In this document: positions 8,223 through 18,035 of the stretch, piece after piece
How the letters are laid out: each line of letters starts with the position of its first letter
How positions within the stretch are numbered: position 1 is the first letter of the stretch
Source: Lentilactobacillus laojiaonis
GTDB lineage: Bacteria > Bacillota > Bacilli > Lactobacillales > Lactobacillaceae
Direction: 5' to 3'
NCBI RefSeq assembly: GCF_020616595.1
Contig: NZ_CP085278.1
Span: 372,001-436,000 of the forward strand
Length of the DNA: 64,000 bases
Program-made: the position numbers and the translations under genes
The notes under the pieces: generated by a model
Seen by the model: the letters and a program-made list of their open reading frames with translations, nothing else
The model's database searches: none
What the model was told of the DNA's origin: nothing

Positions 8223-9926
8223 ATGAATAACGAAATCAAAGTTATTGCCTTTGGCGGTGTCCGCGAAAATGGTAAAAATATGTATGCTGTGGAAATTAAC
8301 AGTGAAATTTATATTCTAGATTGTGGATTAAAATATCCCGAAAATGAATTACTAGGAATCGATGTAGTAATTCCAGATTTTAGCTATTTATTAGAAAATA
8401 AGGATCGAATTGTTGGAGTATTTTTAACTCATGGGCATGCTGATGCTCTTGGAGCACTTCCTTACTTCTTAAGAGACATTAATGTACCAGTATTTGGTTC
8501 AGAAATGACAATTGAATTAGCTAAAATTGGTATTGCTGGAAATGATGCTTTAAAAGATTATGATGATTTTCATATAATTAAACCAAGTAGTGAAATTGAT
8601 TTTGGAAATGGAATTAAAATTACATTTTTCAAAACTACACATTCAATTCCTGGATCAATGGGAATTGCAATTCATACTAGTGATGGAATTATTGCTTATA
8701 CTGGTGATTTCAAGTTTGACCAAACAGCTAAAAAAGAATATCAAACTGACTATGGTCAACTAACTCAATTGGGAACTGAAGGGGTATTAGCATTACTAAG
8801 TGATTCTAGCAATGCAGAAAATCCTGCACCCAGTGTAACTGAGAAGACAATTGGTGATTATATTTACGATACCTTTAATTATCACCATAGCCGTATTATT
8901 GTCGGTAGTGTGGCTTCTAACATTATTAGAATGCAACAAGTCTTTAATGCAGCTGCAGCTACTGACCGCAGAGTTTACTTAGCAGGTCATGATTTAGAAA
9001 AAATTGTCAGAACTGCTATGAAATTAAATGAATTAACCTTACCTAAGGATGATTTATTAATTGAAACTCTTAATGAATTAAATGAAATTGATCCTGAAAA
9101 AACCGTAATTGTTCAAACTGGTCGCATGGGTGAACCAATTAAAGCAATTCAAAGAATGGCTAATAAAGAACAAAGCGATATTAATATTGATAAAAATGAT
9201 TTAGTCTTTATTACTACTACCCCTTCAACTGGTATGGAAACAACCTTAGCTAAGACTAGAGATTTAGTTTATCGAGCTGGTGCTGAAGTTAGAATGATTT
9301 CCGATGAAATGAATTCATCTGGTGATGCTAGTCAAAGCGATTTACAATTACTATTAAATATATTGCATCCTAAATATCTAATTCCGGTACAAGGAGAGTA
9401 TCGTTTATTAGATTCTCATTATAATTTAGCTAAAGAAGTTGGATTAAGTAATGAACAAATTTTAATTCCTAATAAAGGTGATGTTATTTCTATTTCTGAA
9501 AATGAAATGACTATTACAGATAGTGTTCCGGTTGCTGATACTATGATCGATGGAATTGGAATTGGTGATATTGGAAATATTGTTTTACGTGATCGTAAAG
9601 TATTATCCGAAGATGGAATCTTTGTAGCGGTTATTACTATTGATCGTAAAAAGAAAAAAATCATTGCTAGTCCTAAATTAACTTCTCGTGGATTTGTTTA
9701 TGTAAAGGCTAATAAAGACTTAATGCAAGAAGCATCTGAAATTATTGAAAATGCAGTTCAAAATAATTTAGATAATAAAGAATTTGATTGGGGTAATCTC
9801 AAGCAAGACGTTCGCGAAAGTTTAAATGATTTCTTATACGAACAAACTAAACGTCGCCCAGTAATCTTGCCGGTTATTATGGAAGTTAACCAACATCATA
9901 AGCGCTCTAATAAATCTAAAAAATAA
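8223..9926 (+). CDS. rnjB: Ribonuclease J, J2-like (altered metal motif)
   Basis: Metallo-beta-lactamase/beta-CASP ribonuclease for mRNA decay and rRNA processing. 567 residues: beta-lactamase core with a beta-CASP insert and a C-terminal domain. The metal motif, normally HxHxDH, reads HGHADALG (H70, H72, D74, A75), so the last histidine is alanine. Together with the opening FGGVRENGKNMY (canonical J1 reads GGVGEIGKN) this points to the J2 paralogue, which is usually a weak nuclease acting in complex with J1. No second copy lies in the window. Position just after rpsO matches other lactobacilli. Confidence 0.85.
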   Translation: MNNEIKVIAFGGVRENGKNMYAVEINSEIYILDCGLKYPENELLGIDVVIPDFSYLLENKDRIVGVFLTHGHADALGALPYFLRDINVPVFGSEMTIELAKIGIAGNDALKDYDDFHIIKPSSEIDFGNGIKITFFKTTHSIPGSMGIAIHTSDGIIAYTGDFKFDQTAKKEYQTDYGQLTQLGTEGVLALLSDSSNAENPAPSVTEKTIGDYIYDTFNYHHSRIIVGSVASNIIRMQQVFNAAAATDRRVYLAGHDLEKIVRTAMKLNELTLPKDDLLIETLNELNEIDPEKTVIVQTGRMGEPIKAIQRMANKEQSDINIDKNDLVFITTTPSTGMETTLAKTRDLVYRAGAEVRMISDEMNSSGDASQSDLQLLLNILHPKYLIPVQGEYRLLDSHYNLAKEVGLSNEQILIPNKGDVISISENEMTITDSVPVADTMIDGIGIGDIGNIVLRDRKVLSEDGIFVAVITIDRKKKKIIASPKLTSRGFVYVKANKDLMQEASEIIENAVQNNLDNKEFDWGNLKQDVRESLNDFLYEQTKRRPVILPVIMEVNQHHKRSNKSKK

Positions 9927-9983
9927 TGTAAAAACGGTTAATCATTTTGATTGACTGTTTTTATTTGCCTTCTGGGAGGAATA

Positions 9984-10883
9984 ATGAAATTTAAAAAGCA
10001 TGCCGATGAATTAGTTTTTAAAAATGCAATGGAGGACTATCAAAAAGAAGATTACCAAGCAGCATTTGATAAATTTCAACTTTTATATGAGGATCAACCA
10101 AGCTTGGAACTAAATAAATTGATTATAAAATCTTTACTTAATTTAAATAGATCAACAGAAGTTGAAATTTATATTAATGAATTTAAGGATGCATATCAAA
10201 AAGACGATAGTTTAAAAAGTAAAATTATAAATTATTATCTTGATCAAAAAAAATTCATGGTGGCTCGTGAATATAGTCAAAATAATTTAACGTTTAAAAA
10301 AATAATTCAAAAGGCGGAGTTAGATTATCAAAAGGATAATAAGTTAGTTGAATTAGAAAAACAGCTGGCCCACATATCGATGTTTTCTAATGATCAAAAA
10401 AGTCAAATTTTAGAATCGGCTTTAAAATTACCAGCAGCTAATTATTTAACGGCTGCCAAAGTTAGTTTAAAAGATGCGTATTTAAATCAATTTTATAAAA
10501 CTAGTATTTTATTACAATTAATGAATTCAAATATTTCGGAAAAAATTGAATTATTATATATTGATAAAAATATTGAGGTTAATTTAGCTGACTTAAGTGA
10601 TCCATTTCAAAATTCTAACTATCTTAAGACAGCTGACATGATTTATAATCGTTTTGGAAATGATGATCCTATTAAATATCAACAGATAATGATGGAATTG
10701 AACTTCCAAATTATGTTAATGTTTCCAAAAATTGATGATATTTTAAATGAACCAATAATTTGGCTAGATGCATGTTTAGAAAAATTATATGGAGAGACAA
10801 ATTTTAACATATCGCCAGATCAAGATACTATTTTAAATAAAATCAGTCGTATCAATGAAATGGAATTTAATTTTTTTAATTAA
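9984..10883 (+). CDS. Tetratricopeptide-like helical repeat protein, function unknown
   Basis: Soluble protein of 299 residues, mostly alpha-helical, with repeat-like helices (YQKEDYQAAFDKFQLLYEDQ near the start) typical of TPR or SEL1-like scaffolds. The ATG at 9984 is chosen because GGGAGG lies 6 bases upstream; an in-frame TTG at 9951 has no ribosome binding site. No signal peptide, membrane segment or catalytic motif. It lies between the RNase J gene and tuf, where lactobacilli commonly carry an uncharacterised TPR protein. Partner and role cannot be told from sequence. Confidence 0.8.
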   Translation: MKFKKHADELVFKNAMEDYQKEDYQAAFDKFQLLYEDQPSLELNKLIIKSLLNLNRSTEVEIYINEFKDAYQKDDSLKSKIINYYLDQKKFMVAREYSQNNLTFKKIIQKAELDYQKDNKLVELEKQLAHISMFSNDQKSQILESALKLPAANYLTAAKVSLKDAYLNQFYKTSILLQLMNSNISEKIELLYIDKNIEVNLADLSDPFQNSNYLKTADMIYNRFGNDDPIKYQQIMMELNFQIMLMFPKIDDILNEPIIWLDACLEKLYGETNFNISPDQDTILNKISRINEMEFNFFN

Positions 10884-10907
10884 TTTACTAATATAGAAAA
10901 TATTTTA

Positions 10908-10936
10908 TTTACAAACAAATAAACAATAGATATAAT
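10908..10936 (+). promoter_or_regulatory. Strong promoter upstream of tuf
   Basis: -35 TTTACA (10908-10913), exact 17-bp spacer, -10 TATAAT (10931-10936). A second consensus -10 (TATAAT, 10992-10997) lies nearer tuf but lacks a clear -35. Between them an imperfect hairpin (TTCTTCATAAA with TTTATTGAAGA) may structure the leader. Confidence 0.75.
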
Positions 10937-11059
10937 ATTTAAGGATTCTTCATAAAGACGGATTGGACTTTTTGTTTTATTGAAGATGTTGTATAATGGA
11001 AAATAAGAATTCTATGAATTGTTCATATCAATTCTTTTAAATAACAGGAGGTTTCATTA

Positions 11060-12247
11060 ATGGCAAAAGAACATTATGAAAGAACAAAGCCCCACGTTAA
11101 TATCGGTACTATTGGCCATATTGATCACGGGAAAACTACTTTAACTGCAGCTATTACTAAAGTTTTAGCTTCTAAAGGTTTAGCTAAAGCTGAAGATTAT
11201 GCTGATATCGATGCAGCTCCAGAAGAACGTGAACGTGGTATAACTATCAACACTGCCCACGTTGAATACGAAACTGAAAACCGTCACTATGCACATATTG
11301 ATGCCCCAGGACATGCTGATTACATCAAAAACATGATCACTGGTGCCGCACAAATGGATGGTGCTATTTTAGTTGTTGCCGCAACTGATGGTCCTATGCC
11401 ACAAACTCGTGAACATATCTTACTTGCTCACCAAGTTGGTGTTGACTACATCGTTGTATTCTTAAACAAAACTGATTTAGTTGATGATGATGAATTAACT
11501 GACTTAGTTGAAATGGAAGTTCGTGAATTACTTTCACAATACGAATACCCTGGAGATGATATTCCAGTTGTTCGTGGTTCAGCTCTTAAAGCTCTTGAAG
11601 GTGACGAAGAACAAGAAAAAGTTATTCTTAACTTAATGGATATTGTTGATGATTACATCCCAACTCCAGAACGTGACGAAAGCAAACCATTTATGATGCC
11701 TGTTGAAGATGTATTTACTATCACTGGTCGTGGTACTGTTGCATCTGGTCGTATTGACCGTGGTGTTGTTAAAGTTGGTGACGAAGTTGAAATCGTTGGT
11801 TTAGTTGAAGACGTATTGAAAACTACTGTTACTGGTTTGGAAATGTTCCGTAAAACACTTGACGAAGGTCAAGCCGGCGATAACGTTGGTGTACTTCTTC
11901 GTGGTGTTGATCGTGACCAAGTTGTTCGTGGACAAGTACTTGCTGCTCCAGGTTCAATCCAAACTCACGAAAAATTCAGTGGACAAGTTTATATCTTATC
12001 TAAAGATGAAGGTGGACGTCACACTCCATTCTTCTCAAACTACCGTCCTCAATTCTACTTCCACACAACTGACGTTACTGGTGTAATTGAATTACCAGAA
12101 GGCGTTGAAATGGTTATGCCTGGTGATAACGTTGAATTTAACGTTGAAATGAGTAAACCAGTTGCCATTGAAAAAGGTACTAAATTTACCATCCGTGAAG
12201 GTGGTCACACTGTTGGTGCCGGTGTTGTTGGTGAAATCTTAGACTAA
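11060..12247 (+). CDS. tuf: Translation elongation factor Tu
   Basis: GTPase that brings aminoacyl-tRNA to the ribosome. 395 residues with all G motifs: [11 protein letters not shown] (P-loop), [16 protein letters not shown] (the usual NKxD), and switch [14 protein letters not shown]. Domains 2 and 3 are complete to the end [24 protein letters not shown] lies 9 bases before ATG. Codon use is biased as in highly expressed genes. It stands alone between its own promoter and terminator. Confidence 0.99.
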   Translation: MAKEHYERTKPHVNIGTIGHIDHGKTTLTAAITKVLASKGLAKAEDYADIDAAPEERERGITINTAHVEYETENRHYAHIDAPGHADYIKNMITGAAQMDGAILVVAATDGPMPQTREHILLAHQVGVDYIVVFLNKTDLVDDDELTDLVEMEVRELLSQYEYPGDDIPVVRGSALKALEGDEEQEKVILNLMDIVDDYIPTPERDESKPFMMPVEDVFTITGRGTVASGRIDRGVVKVGDEVEIVGLVEDVLKTTVTGLEMFRKTLDEGQAGDNVGVLLRGVDRDQVVRGQVLAAPGSIQTHEKFSGQVYILSKDEGGRHTPFFSNYRPQFYFHTTDVTGVIELPEGVEMVMPGDNVEFNVEMSKPVAIEKGTKFTIREGGHTVGAGVVGEILD

Positions 12248-12265
12248 TTTTTTAGTTTATTTCAT

Positions 12266-12301
12266 AAAAAAGCTAATCGAATTTATTCGATTGGCTTTTT
12301 T
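12266..12301 (+). terminator. Terminator after tuf
   Basis: Stem AAGCTAATCGAA / TTCGATTGGCTT with one G-U pair, loop TTTA, long T run. Confidence 0.88.
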
Positions 12302-12327
12302 TATTTGCTTTAATATTCAGGAAACAA

Positions 12328-12356
12328 TTTACATTTGTCTTAGCTTACGGTAAACT
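12328..12356 (+). promoter_or_regulatory. Promoter of tig
   Basis: -35 TTTACA (12328-12333), 17-bp spacer, -10 TAAACT (12351-12356). Confidence 0.7.
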
Positions 12357-12413
12357 ATTAGTGTTATGCAATGAAGAATTGTAAAAATATCTTTTCGTCT
12401 CGGAGGGAAAAAA

Positions 12414-13709
12414 ATGTCTGCAAAATGGGAAAAGAAAGGTGTCAATGATGGAGAATTAACATTCGAAATTGACACTGATAAAATTAGTGAAAGTTTAAAT
12501 CAAGCTTTCCAAAAGGTTAAAAAGAATATTACTGTACCTGGTTTCCGTAAAGGTAAAGTTTCTCGTCAAGTATTTGAAAAAATGTATGGTGAAGAAGCAT
12601 TGTACCAAGATGCATTAAATATTCTTTTACCTGATGCATATTCAGCAGCTGTTAGTGAAGCTTCAATTGATCCCGTTGCTCAACCTGAAATTAACGTTGA
12701 ATCAATGGAAAAAGGAAAAGCTTGGGTTATTAAAGCTATCGTTACTGTAAAACCAGAAGTAAAACTTGGTGAATATAAAGGATTAAGTGTTCCTAAGCAA
12801 AATACACGAGTATATCAAAAAGATATCGATGAAAAACTTGAACAATTACGTCAACAACAAGCTGAATTAGTTCTTAAAGATAGTGCAGCTGAAAATGGCG
12901 ATACTGTAGTTATCGATTTTGATGGTTACTTAGATGGTAAACAATTTGATGGTGGAAAAGCTGATAACTATTCATTAGAATTAGGCTCAAATTCATTTAT
13001 CCCTGGCTTTGAAGATCAATTAGTTGGTCACAAAGCTGGTGATGATGTTGACGTTGTAGTTACATTTCCAGATGACTATCAAGCAGAAGAATTAGCTGGT
13101 AAAGAAGCTACATTCAAAGTTGCTATTCATGAAGTTAAAGGTAAAGAATTACCAGAACTTGATGACGAATTCGCTAAGGATGTTGACGAAGATGTTGACT
13201 CACTTGAAGAATTAAAAAACAAGACTAAAGAACAAATCAAAGAAACTAAAAAATCAGAAGCTCATGATGCAATTGAAGATGCAGCTTTAACTGAAGCAGT
13301 TGATAATGCTGAAATTAAAGAAGTTCCTCAATCAATGATTGATGAAGATATTCAACGCCAAATGGATCAATATCTTGCTGGAATGCAACAACAAGGTATT
13401 AACCCAGACATGTACTTCCAATTAACTGGTACTAATCCAGATGATTTGAAGAAACAATTTGCTGATGATGCAGAACGTCGAGTTAAAACTAACTTAGTTC
13501 TTGAAGCAATTGTTGATGCAGAAGATATCAAACCTTCTGAAGAAGATGTTACTAACGAAGTAAAAGAATTAGCTCAACAATATGGTATGGAAGAAACTGC
13601 CGTACGTAATGCATTAACTGATGATATGCTAAAACATGATATTGCAATTAAGAATGCAGTTGATTTAATCGTTGATTCAGCAAAACAAGATGCTAAAAAA
13701 GCTAACTAA
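12414..13709 (+). CDS. tig: Trigger factor chaperone (peptidyl-prolyl isomerase)
   Basis: Ribosome-bound chaperone at the exit tunnel. 431 residues in three parts: ribosome-binding N-domain with the signature [17 protein letters not shown] (about 44-60), FKBP-type isomerase domain (about 160-245, [19 protein letters not shown]), and helical C-domain with [14 protein letters not shown]. Strong GGAGGG site before ATG. The tig-clpX-engB order is typical of lactobacilli. Confidence 0.97.
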   Translation: MSAKWEKKGVNDGELTFEIDTDKISESLNQAFQKVKKNITVPGFRKGKVSRQVFEKMYGEEALYQDALNILLPDAYSAAVSEASIDPVAQPEINVESMEKGKAWVIKAIVTVKPEVKLGEYKGLSVPKQNTRVYQKDIDEKLEQLRQQQAELVLKDSAAENGDTVVIDFDGYLDGKQFDGGKADNYSLELGSNSFIPGFEDQLVGHKAGDDVDVVVTFPDDYQAEELAGKEATFKVAIHEVKGKELPELDDEFAKDVDEDVDSLEELKNKTKEQIKETKKSEAHDAIEDAALTEAVDNAEIKEVPQSMIDEDIQRQMDQYLAGMQQQGINPDMYFQLTGTNPDDLKKQFADDAERRVKTNLVLEAIVDAEDIKPSEEDVTNEVKELAQQYGMEETAVRNALTDDMLKHDIAIKNAVDLIVDSAKQDAKKAN

Positions 13710-13720
13710 ATAATCATTAA

Positions 13721-13750
13721 AAAAAGATCCGTTTTTAAACGGGTCTTTTT
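13721..13750 (+). terminator. Terminator after tig
   Basis: Stem AAAAAGATCCGTTT / AAACGGGTCTTTTT with one G-U pair and a very short loop, ending in T5. Confidence 0.82.
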
Positions 13751-13764
13751 ACTCATTTGAATAA

Positions 13765-13793
13765 TTTAATTGATTGTGCTAAAGTAATACGAT
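13765..13793 (+). promoter_or_regulatory. Possible promoter of clpX
   Basis: -35-like TTTAAT (13765-13770), 17-bp spacer, -10-like TACGAT (13788-13793). No CtsR- or CIRCE-type repeat is visible nearby. Confidence 0.45.
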
Positions 13794-13867
13794 TATGTAA
13801 TAGAAAAAATTATAGTAGGTGACTTGCTTATTATTCAATTCTAGTAGTAATCGAGGAGGAAATCATA

Positions 13868-15115
13868 GTGTTTGATGATGATGAAACTAACGGACCAATC
13901 ACTTGTTCATTTTGTGGTAAAACACAAGATCAAGTAAAGAAAATTGTTGCTGGTCCCGGTGTATATATTTGTAATGAATGTATCGATTTATGCAAAGAAA
14001 TAATCGATGAAGAATTAAGTGTTAATCAAAATGCAAATGTTGATCCTTTAGAGGTACCAACTCCTGCAGAATTGATGAAAGCATTAGATGGATACGTTAT
14101 CGGTCAGTCAAATGCCAAACGTACTTTATCAGTTGCTGTTTATAATCACTATAAACGAATTAATGAGATGGATCATATGGAAGAAGATGATCTAGAATTA
14201 CAAAAAAGTAACATATGTTTAATTGGGCCTACTGGATCTGGTAAAACCTATTTAGCTCAAACACTTGCTAAGACCCTTAATGTGCCGTTTGCGATTGCTG
14301 ATGCAACTACACTTACTGAAGCAGGGTATGTTGGTGAAGATGTTGAAAATATTTTATTGAAATTACTTCAAAGTGCAGATTTTGATGTTGAACGTGCTCA
14401 ACGAGGAATTATTTACATTGATGAAATTGATAAAATAGCTAAAAAATCCGAAAATGTTTCGATTACTCGAGATGTTTCTGGTGAAGGGGTTCAACAAGCT
14501 TTATTAAAAATCCTAGAAGGTACAATTGCTAGTGTGCCGCCTCAAGGTGGTCGAAAACACCCTCAACAAGAATTAATTCAAATTGATACCACCAATATCT
14601 TATTTATAGTTGGTGGAGCATTTGATGGAATTGAACGAATTGTTAAAAATCGTTTGGGTGATAAAGTAATTGGATTTGGAACTAACTCGGATAAAGCTCC
14701 AGAATTAAATGATAATAATATTATGCAAGCAGTTATTCCAGAAGATTTACTTAAGTTTGGTTTAATTCCTGAATTTATTGGACGACTTCCAATTTTAACG
14801 GCTTTAGACAAGTTAACTGAAGACGATCTAGTTAGAATTTTGACTGAACCTAGAAATGCATTAGTTAAGCAATATACTAAATTATTATCATTAGATGGTG
14901 TCGAATTAGAATTTATGCCTAAAGCACTAAAAGAAATGGCTAATTTAGCAATTTCTAGAAATACAGGGGCTCGTGGATTAAGATCTATTATTGAAGATGT
15001 CATGCAAAATATTATGTTCGAGTTACCAAGTAGGGATGATGTAGAAAAGGTTATTATTACTCCTGAAACAGTTACTGATCATAAAGATCCAAAATTGGTA
15101 TTAAAAGGTATTTAA
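13868..15115 (+). CDS. clpX: ATP-dependent Clp protease ATP-binding subunit ClpX
   Basis: AAA+ unfoldase that feeds substrates to ClpP. 415 residues: N-terminal zinc-binding domain (CSFCGK near residue 15 and CNECIDLC near 37), Walker A GPTGSGKT, Walker [11 protein letters not shown], sensor and pore regions, and the IGF-type loop (KVIGFG) that docks on ClpP. GTG start with GGAGG about 9 bases upstream. clpP is not in the window. Confidence 0.98.
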   Translation: MFDDDETNGPITCSFCGKTQDQVKKIVAGPGVYICNECIDLCKEIIDEELSVNQNANVDPLEVPTPAELMKALDGYVIGQSNAKRTLSVAVYNHYKRINEMDHMEEDDLELQKSNICLIGPTGSGKTYLAQTLAKTLNVPFAIADATTLTEAGYVGEDVENILLKLLQSADFDVERAQRGIIYIDEIDKIAKKSENVSITRDVSGEGVQQALLKILEGTIASVPPQGGRKHPQQELIQIDTTNILFIVGGAFDGIERIVKNRLGDKVIGFGTNSDKAPELNDNNIMQAVIPEDLLKFGLIPEFIGRLPILTALDKLTEDDLVRILTEPRNALVKQYTKLLSLDGVELEFMPKALKEMANLAISRNTGARGLRSIIEDVMQNIMFELPSRDDVEKVIITPETVTDHKDPKLVLKGI

Positions 15116-15120
15116 TAAAA

Positions 15121-15160
15121 AATCCTTGATGTCCTTTTAATAAAGGCATGAGGTTTTTTT
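15121..15160 (+). terminator. Probable terminator or attenuator between clpX and engB
   Basis: Imperfect hairpin (AATCCTTGATGTCCTTT with AAAGGCATGAGGTT) and a T7 run. engB starts 20 bases later without an obvious promoter of its own, so partial read-through is likely. Confidence 0.6.
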
Positions 15161-15179
15161 ATTTATTGAGGAGAATTAG

Positions 15180-15764
15180 ATGGACGTTCATAACGTAGAT
15201 TTAACAATTAGTGCAGTTGATCCAAAACAATATCCTAAAACTAAATGGCCAGAAATTGCTTTAGTTGGTCGATCTAATGTAGGTAAATCATCATTAACTA
15301 ATACATTAATTAATCGTAGAAGCTTTGCTAGAACTTCAAGTCAACCTGGTAAGACTCAGACTTTAAATTTCTATAACATTGAAGATCAACTTTATTTTGT
15401 TGATGTTCCTGGTTATGGTTACGCAAAAGTTTCTAGAAGTGAACGAGAAAAGTGGGGACAAATGATTGAAACCTACTTATCATCTCGTGATCAATTAAAG
15501 GGAGTTATTACTCTAGTAGATGGTCGTCATGCACCTAGTGATGATGATGTTCAAATGCATGAGTGGCTTAAGTATTATGAAATTCCAACTTTAGTGGTAG
15601 CTACCAAGATGGATAAGATTGCTAAAGGAAAATGGAACAAACAAGAAAGTCTAATTAAAAAGACTCTAGATCTAAGTGGAGAAGATAAACTAATTATGTT
15701 TTCTTCTTTAACTAAATCGGGTAAGGATCAAGTATGGGACTGGATTGATAATATTACGAAATAA
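15180..15764 (+). CDS. engB: Ribosome biogenesis GTPase EngB (YsxC)
   Basis: Essential TrmE-Era-EngA-type GTPase for 50S assembly. 194 residues with G1 GRSNVGKSS (about 30-38), switch segment [14 protein letters not shown]3 [11 protein letters not shown]4 TKMDK and G5-like [12 protein letters not shown] lies 8 bases before ATG. It follows clpX as in most Firmicutes. Confidence 0.96.
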   Translation: MDVHNVDLTISAVDPKQYPKTKWPEIALVGRSNVGKSSLTNTLINRRSFARTSSQPGKTQTLNFYNIEDQLYFVDVPGYGYAKVSRSEREKWGQMIETYLSSRDQLKGVITLVDGRHAPSDDDVQMHEWLKYYEIPTLVVATKMDKIAKGKWNKQESLIKKTLDLSGEDKLIMFSSLTKSGKDQVWDWIDNITK

Positions 15765-15796
15765 AAAAATCGTTGCGAATTCGCAACGATTTTTTT
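15763..15796. terminator. Bidirectional terminator between engB and the 54-residue gene
   Basis: Perfect palindrome centred on GAATTC (core 15771-15788) with an A7 run on the left and a T run on the right; serves both converging genes. Confidence 0.9.
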
Positions 15797-15959
15797 ATTC
15801 TTCAATAGCCTTATCTTTATTACTTTGAGTTTTTTCTTTGACAGTAGCTTTTTTAGAATGCTTTAAAAATTTATCACGTTTTGGATCATCAATGTCCATA
15901 TCTGAAAACTTTCCAAACATTGCATCCAAATCATCTTTACGATTAATCTTAAGTGCCAT
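15795..15959 (-). CDS. Small charged protein (54 aa), resembling the SPJ_0845 family
   Basis: Minus-strand reading frame of 54 residues, too short for usual length cut-offs. It opens MALKINRKDDLDAMFGKF and ends KDKAIEE: an amphipathic start, then a very Lys-rich acidic/basic tail, no membrane segment. Support: GGAGG upstream (11-base spacing), a bidirectional terminator right at its stop, exclusive use of the interval between engB and uvrC, and likeness in size and opening to the small SPJ_0845-type proteins of lactobacilli (family recalled, not searched). Function unknown. Confidence 0.72.
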   Translation of the reverse strand: MALKINRKDDLDAMFGKFSDMDIDDPKRDKFLKHSKKATVKEKTQSNKDKAIEE

Positions 15960-16030
15960 GGATTATTATTCCTCCGTTGATGAGTGTTATAATAACTTAG
16001 ATTGAGTTATTGGTTATATTTTAACATAGT

Positions 16031-16059
16031 TTGAAACGAACGTATATTCGGTGTATAAT
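16031..16059 (+). promoter_or_regulatory. uvrC promoter with a LexA-like box in its spacer
   Basis: -35 TTGAAA (16031-16036), 17-bp spacer, -10 TATAAT (16054-16059). Within the spacer CGAACGTATATTCG (16037-16050) matches the Gram-positive SOS operator CGAAC-N4-GTTCG except for one base in the right half. A repressor there would block RNA polymerase, which suggests DNA-damage control of uvrC (inference). Confidence 0.65.
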
Positions 16060-16092
16060 TTCTAATATTTAATTAGTAAATGAGGTGTAAAA

Positions 16093-17907
16093 TTGGCATC
16101 AGAACATATTGAACATAAGTTAACTCTATTACCAGATTTACCGGGTTGCTATTTGATGAAAAATATTAATGGAAAAATTATTTATGTGGGCAAAGCTAAA
16201 AATTTAAAGAATCGTGTCCGCTCTTATTTTAAAAGTAGCCATGTAGGTAAAACTGCTCGATTAGTTTCTGAAATTGTCGATTTTGAGACTATCATTACTT
16301 CGACGGATAAAGAAGCTTTCTTATTAGAAATTACGTTAATCCAAAAGCATCGACCTTACTTTAATATTAAACTAAAACAAGGTAATGGGGGATATCCCTA
16401 TATTAAGATCACCAATGAACGCGATCCCCAATTAAAAATTGTTAATACCTTAAAAAAGGATGGGGGATATTATTTTGGCCCATATCCTAATGTTTATGCT
16501 GCTGAGGAAACCATTAACTTCTTGCAAAAGGTCTATCCTTTGAGAAGATGTAATGGATTTCAAAATCGTCCATGTCTTTATTATCATATGGGACAATGCT
16601 TAGGAGCCTGTTTTAAAGAAGTTCCTAAAGAAGAATATGATAAGCAAATTAAGAAAATAAAATCATTTTTAAACGGTAATGTGGCAAGTGCCAAAAAAAT
16701 GCTTATCAAACGAATGCAGTTATCAGCAAGCAAAATGGAATTTGAACGAGCTGCTGAAATTCGTGATCAAATTAAATACATTGAAATGACGGTAGAGAAA
16801 CAAAAAATCATTTCAAATGATAATACCCCACGTGATATATTTAATTTCTATGTGGATAAAGGATGGTTGTCAATTCAAATATTCTTTATTCGCCAAGCTA
16901 GATTAATGAAACGCGAAAAACGAGTATTTCCGATTATTAATGATGCACAAGAAGAGATGGTCAGCTTTATTACGCAATTTTATAAACAAAAAAATCAATT
17001 ATTACCCAAAGAAATTTTAGTTCCAGAATCTATTCCAACGGATATTTTAAGTGATCTAGTGGAAGAAGTTCCGGTACGAGTTCCCAAGCGAGGACAAAAA
17101 CGGGACTTATTAGAAATGGCGGGTAAGAATGCTAAGCTGGTTTTAGATGAAAAGTTTAGATTACTAGAGCTAGATGAACAAAAAACTACAGGCGCCATGA
17201 AGGAACTTACGGATGCCATGAATATTGCTCCCGTCCATAAAATTGAAGCGTTTGATCATTCCCATATCCAAGGGGTCGACCCCGTTTCAGCAATGGTAGT
17301 GTTTGTGGATGGCCAACCCAATAAAAATTTATACCGAAAATATAAATTAACTACGGTCATTAACCATGCAGATGAAGTGGAGAGTACTAAAGAAGTTATT
17401 CGTAGAAGATACACTAGGCTGTTAAAAGAACATGCGGAATTGCCTGATCTAATTTTGATGGATGGTGGAAAAATCCAAATGGATGCGGCTAAAGATGTTT
17501 TAGAAAATGAATTAGGTTTGGAAATACCTGTTGGTGGAATGGTAAAGAATGATCACCATCAAACGGCGGACTTATTATTTGGTGAAGATGATACCAGATT
17601 AATCTTAGATCCTAAGAGTCAAGGATTTTACTTATTACAAAGGATTCAAGATGAAGTTCATCGATTTGCTATTACTTTTCATCGAAAAGTTCATAACAAA
17701 AATTCGCTTAGTTCAAGATTAGATGGTATTCCAGGAGTCGGACCTAAAACTAGAAATAAGTTACTAAAGAATTTCGGTTCCTTGAAACATATTTCTGAGG
17801 CTAGTACTCAAGATATTAAAGAACTAGGAATATCGGATAAGGTTGCTAAGACTATAAAATTTTCATTAAACAAAGTTGAAGAAGAACAGCAAAAGAAGAC
17901 TAGGTAA
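16093..17907 (+). CDS. uvrC: Excinuclease ABC subunit C
   Basis: Nuclease of nucleotide excision repair that makes both incisions around the lesion. 604 residues: N-terminal GIY-YIG domain (GCYLMKNINGKIIYVGKAKN), a Cys-rich segment (RRCNGFQNRPCLYYHMGQC), UVR motif (about 200-230), C-terminal RNase H-like nuclease (EAFDHSHIQG, LILMDGGKIQ), and a helix-hairpin-helix (GIPGVGPKTRNKLL). TTG start with GAGGTG upstream. It stands alone; uvrA and uvrB are elsewhere. Confidence 0.97.
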   Translation: MASEHIEHKLTLLPDLPGCYLMKNINGKIIYVGKAKNLKNRVRSYFKSSHVGKTARLVSEIVDFETIITSTDKEAFLLEITLIQKHRPYFNIKLKQGNGGYPYIKITNERDPQLKIVNTLKKDGGYYFGPYPNVYAAEETINFLQKVYPLRRCNGFQNRPCLYYHMGQCLGACFKEVPKEEYDKQIKKIKSFLNGNVASAKKMLIKRMQLSASKMEFERAAEIRDQIKYIEMTVEKQKIISNDNTPRDIFNFYVDKGWLSIQIFFIRQARLMKREKRVFPIINDAQEEMVSFITQFYKQKNQLLPKEILVPESIPTDILSDLVEEVPVRVPKRGQKRDLLEMAGKNAKLVLDEKFRLLELDEQKTTGAMKELTDAMNIAPVHKIEAFDHSHIQGVDPVSAMVVFVDGQPNKNLYRKYKLTTVINHADEVESTKEVIRRRYTRLLKEHAELPDLILMDGGKIQMDAAKDVLENELGLEIPVGGMVKNDHHQTADLLFGEDDTRLILDPKSQGFYLLQRIQDEVHRFAITFHRKVHNKNSLSSRLDGIPGVGPKTRNKLLKNFGSLKHISEASTQDIKELGISDKVAKTIKFSLNKVEEEQQKKTR

Positions 17908-17928
17908 TTATTATTTAGTCTTCTTTTT
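17891..17928 (+). terminator. Terminator after uvrC
   Basis: 12-bp stem (AAAAGAAGACTA / TAGTCTTCTTTT) overlapping the end of uvrC, followed by T's. Confidence 0.82.
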
Positions 17929-17937
17929 CAGTTTGCT

Positions 17938-17966
17938 TTGACCTATATCTAATATCTAGGTATACT
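17938..17966 (+). promoter_or_regulatory. Promoter of obgE
   Basis: -35 TTGACC (17938-17943), 17-bp spacer, -10 TATACT (17961-17966). Confidence 0.75.
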
Positions 17967-18035
17967 TTAAAATGTGATGCTTAAATTATAAATAAAATTA
18001 ATAATAATTAGAGAATTTAAATATGGAGAAATAAT

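Noticed and set aside
11859-12086. 75-codon frame inside tuf on the same strand
   Set aside because: Out-of-frame shadow of a highly conserved gene, without its own start signals.
14578-15003. 141-codon minus-strand frame within clpX
   Set aside because: Shadow of clpX codon structure: no ribosome binding site, Ser/Leu/Ile-rich antisense composition, and the sense gene is unmistakable.
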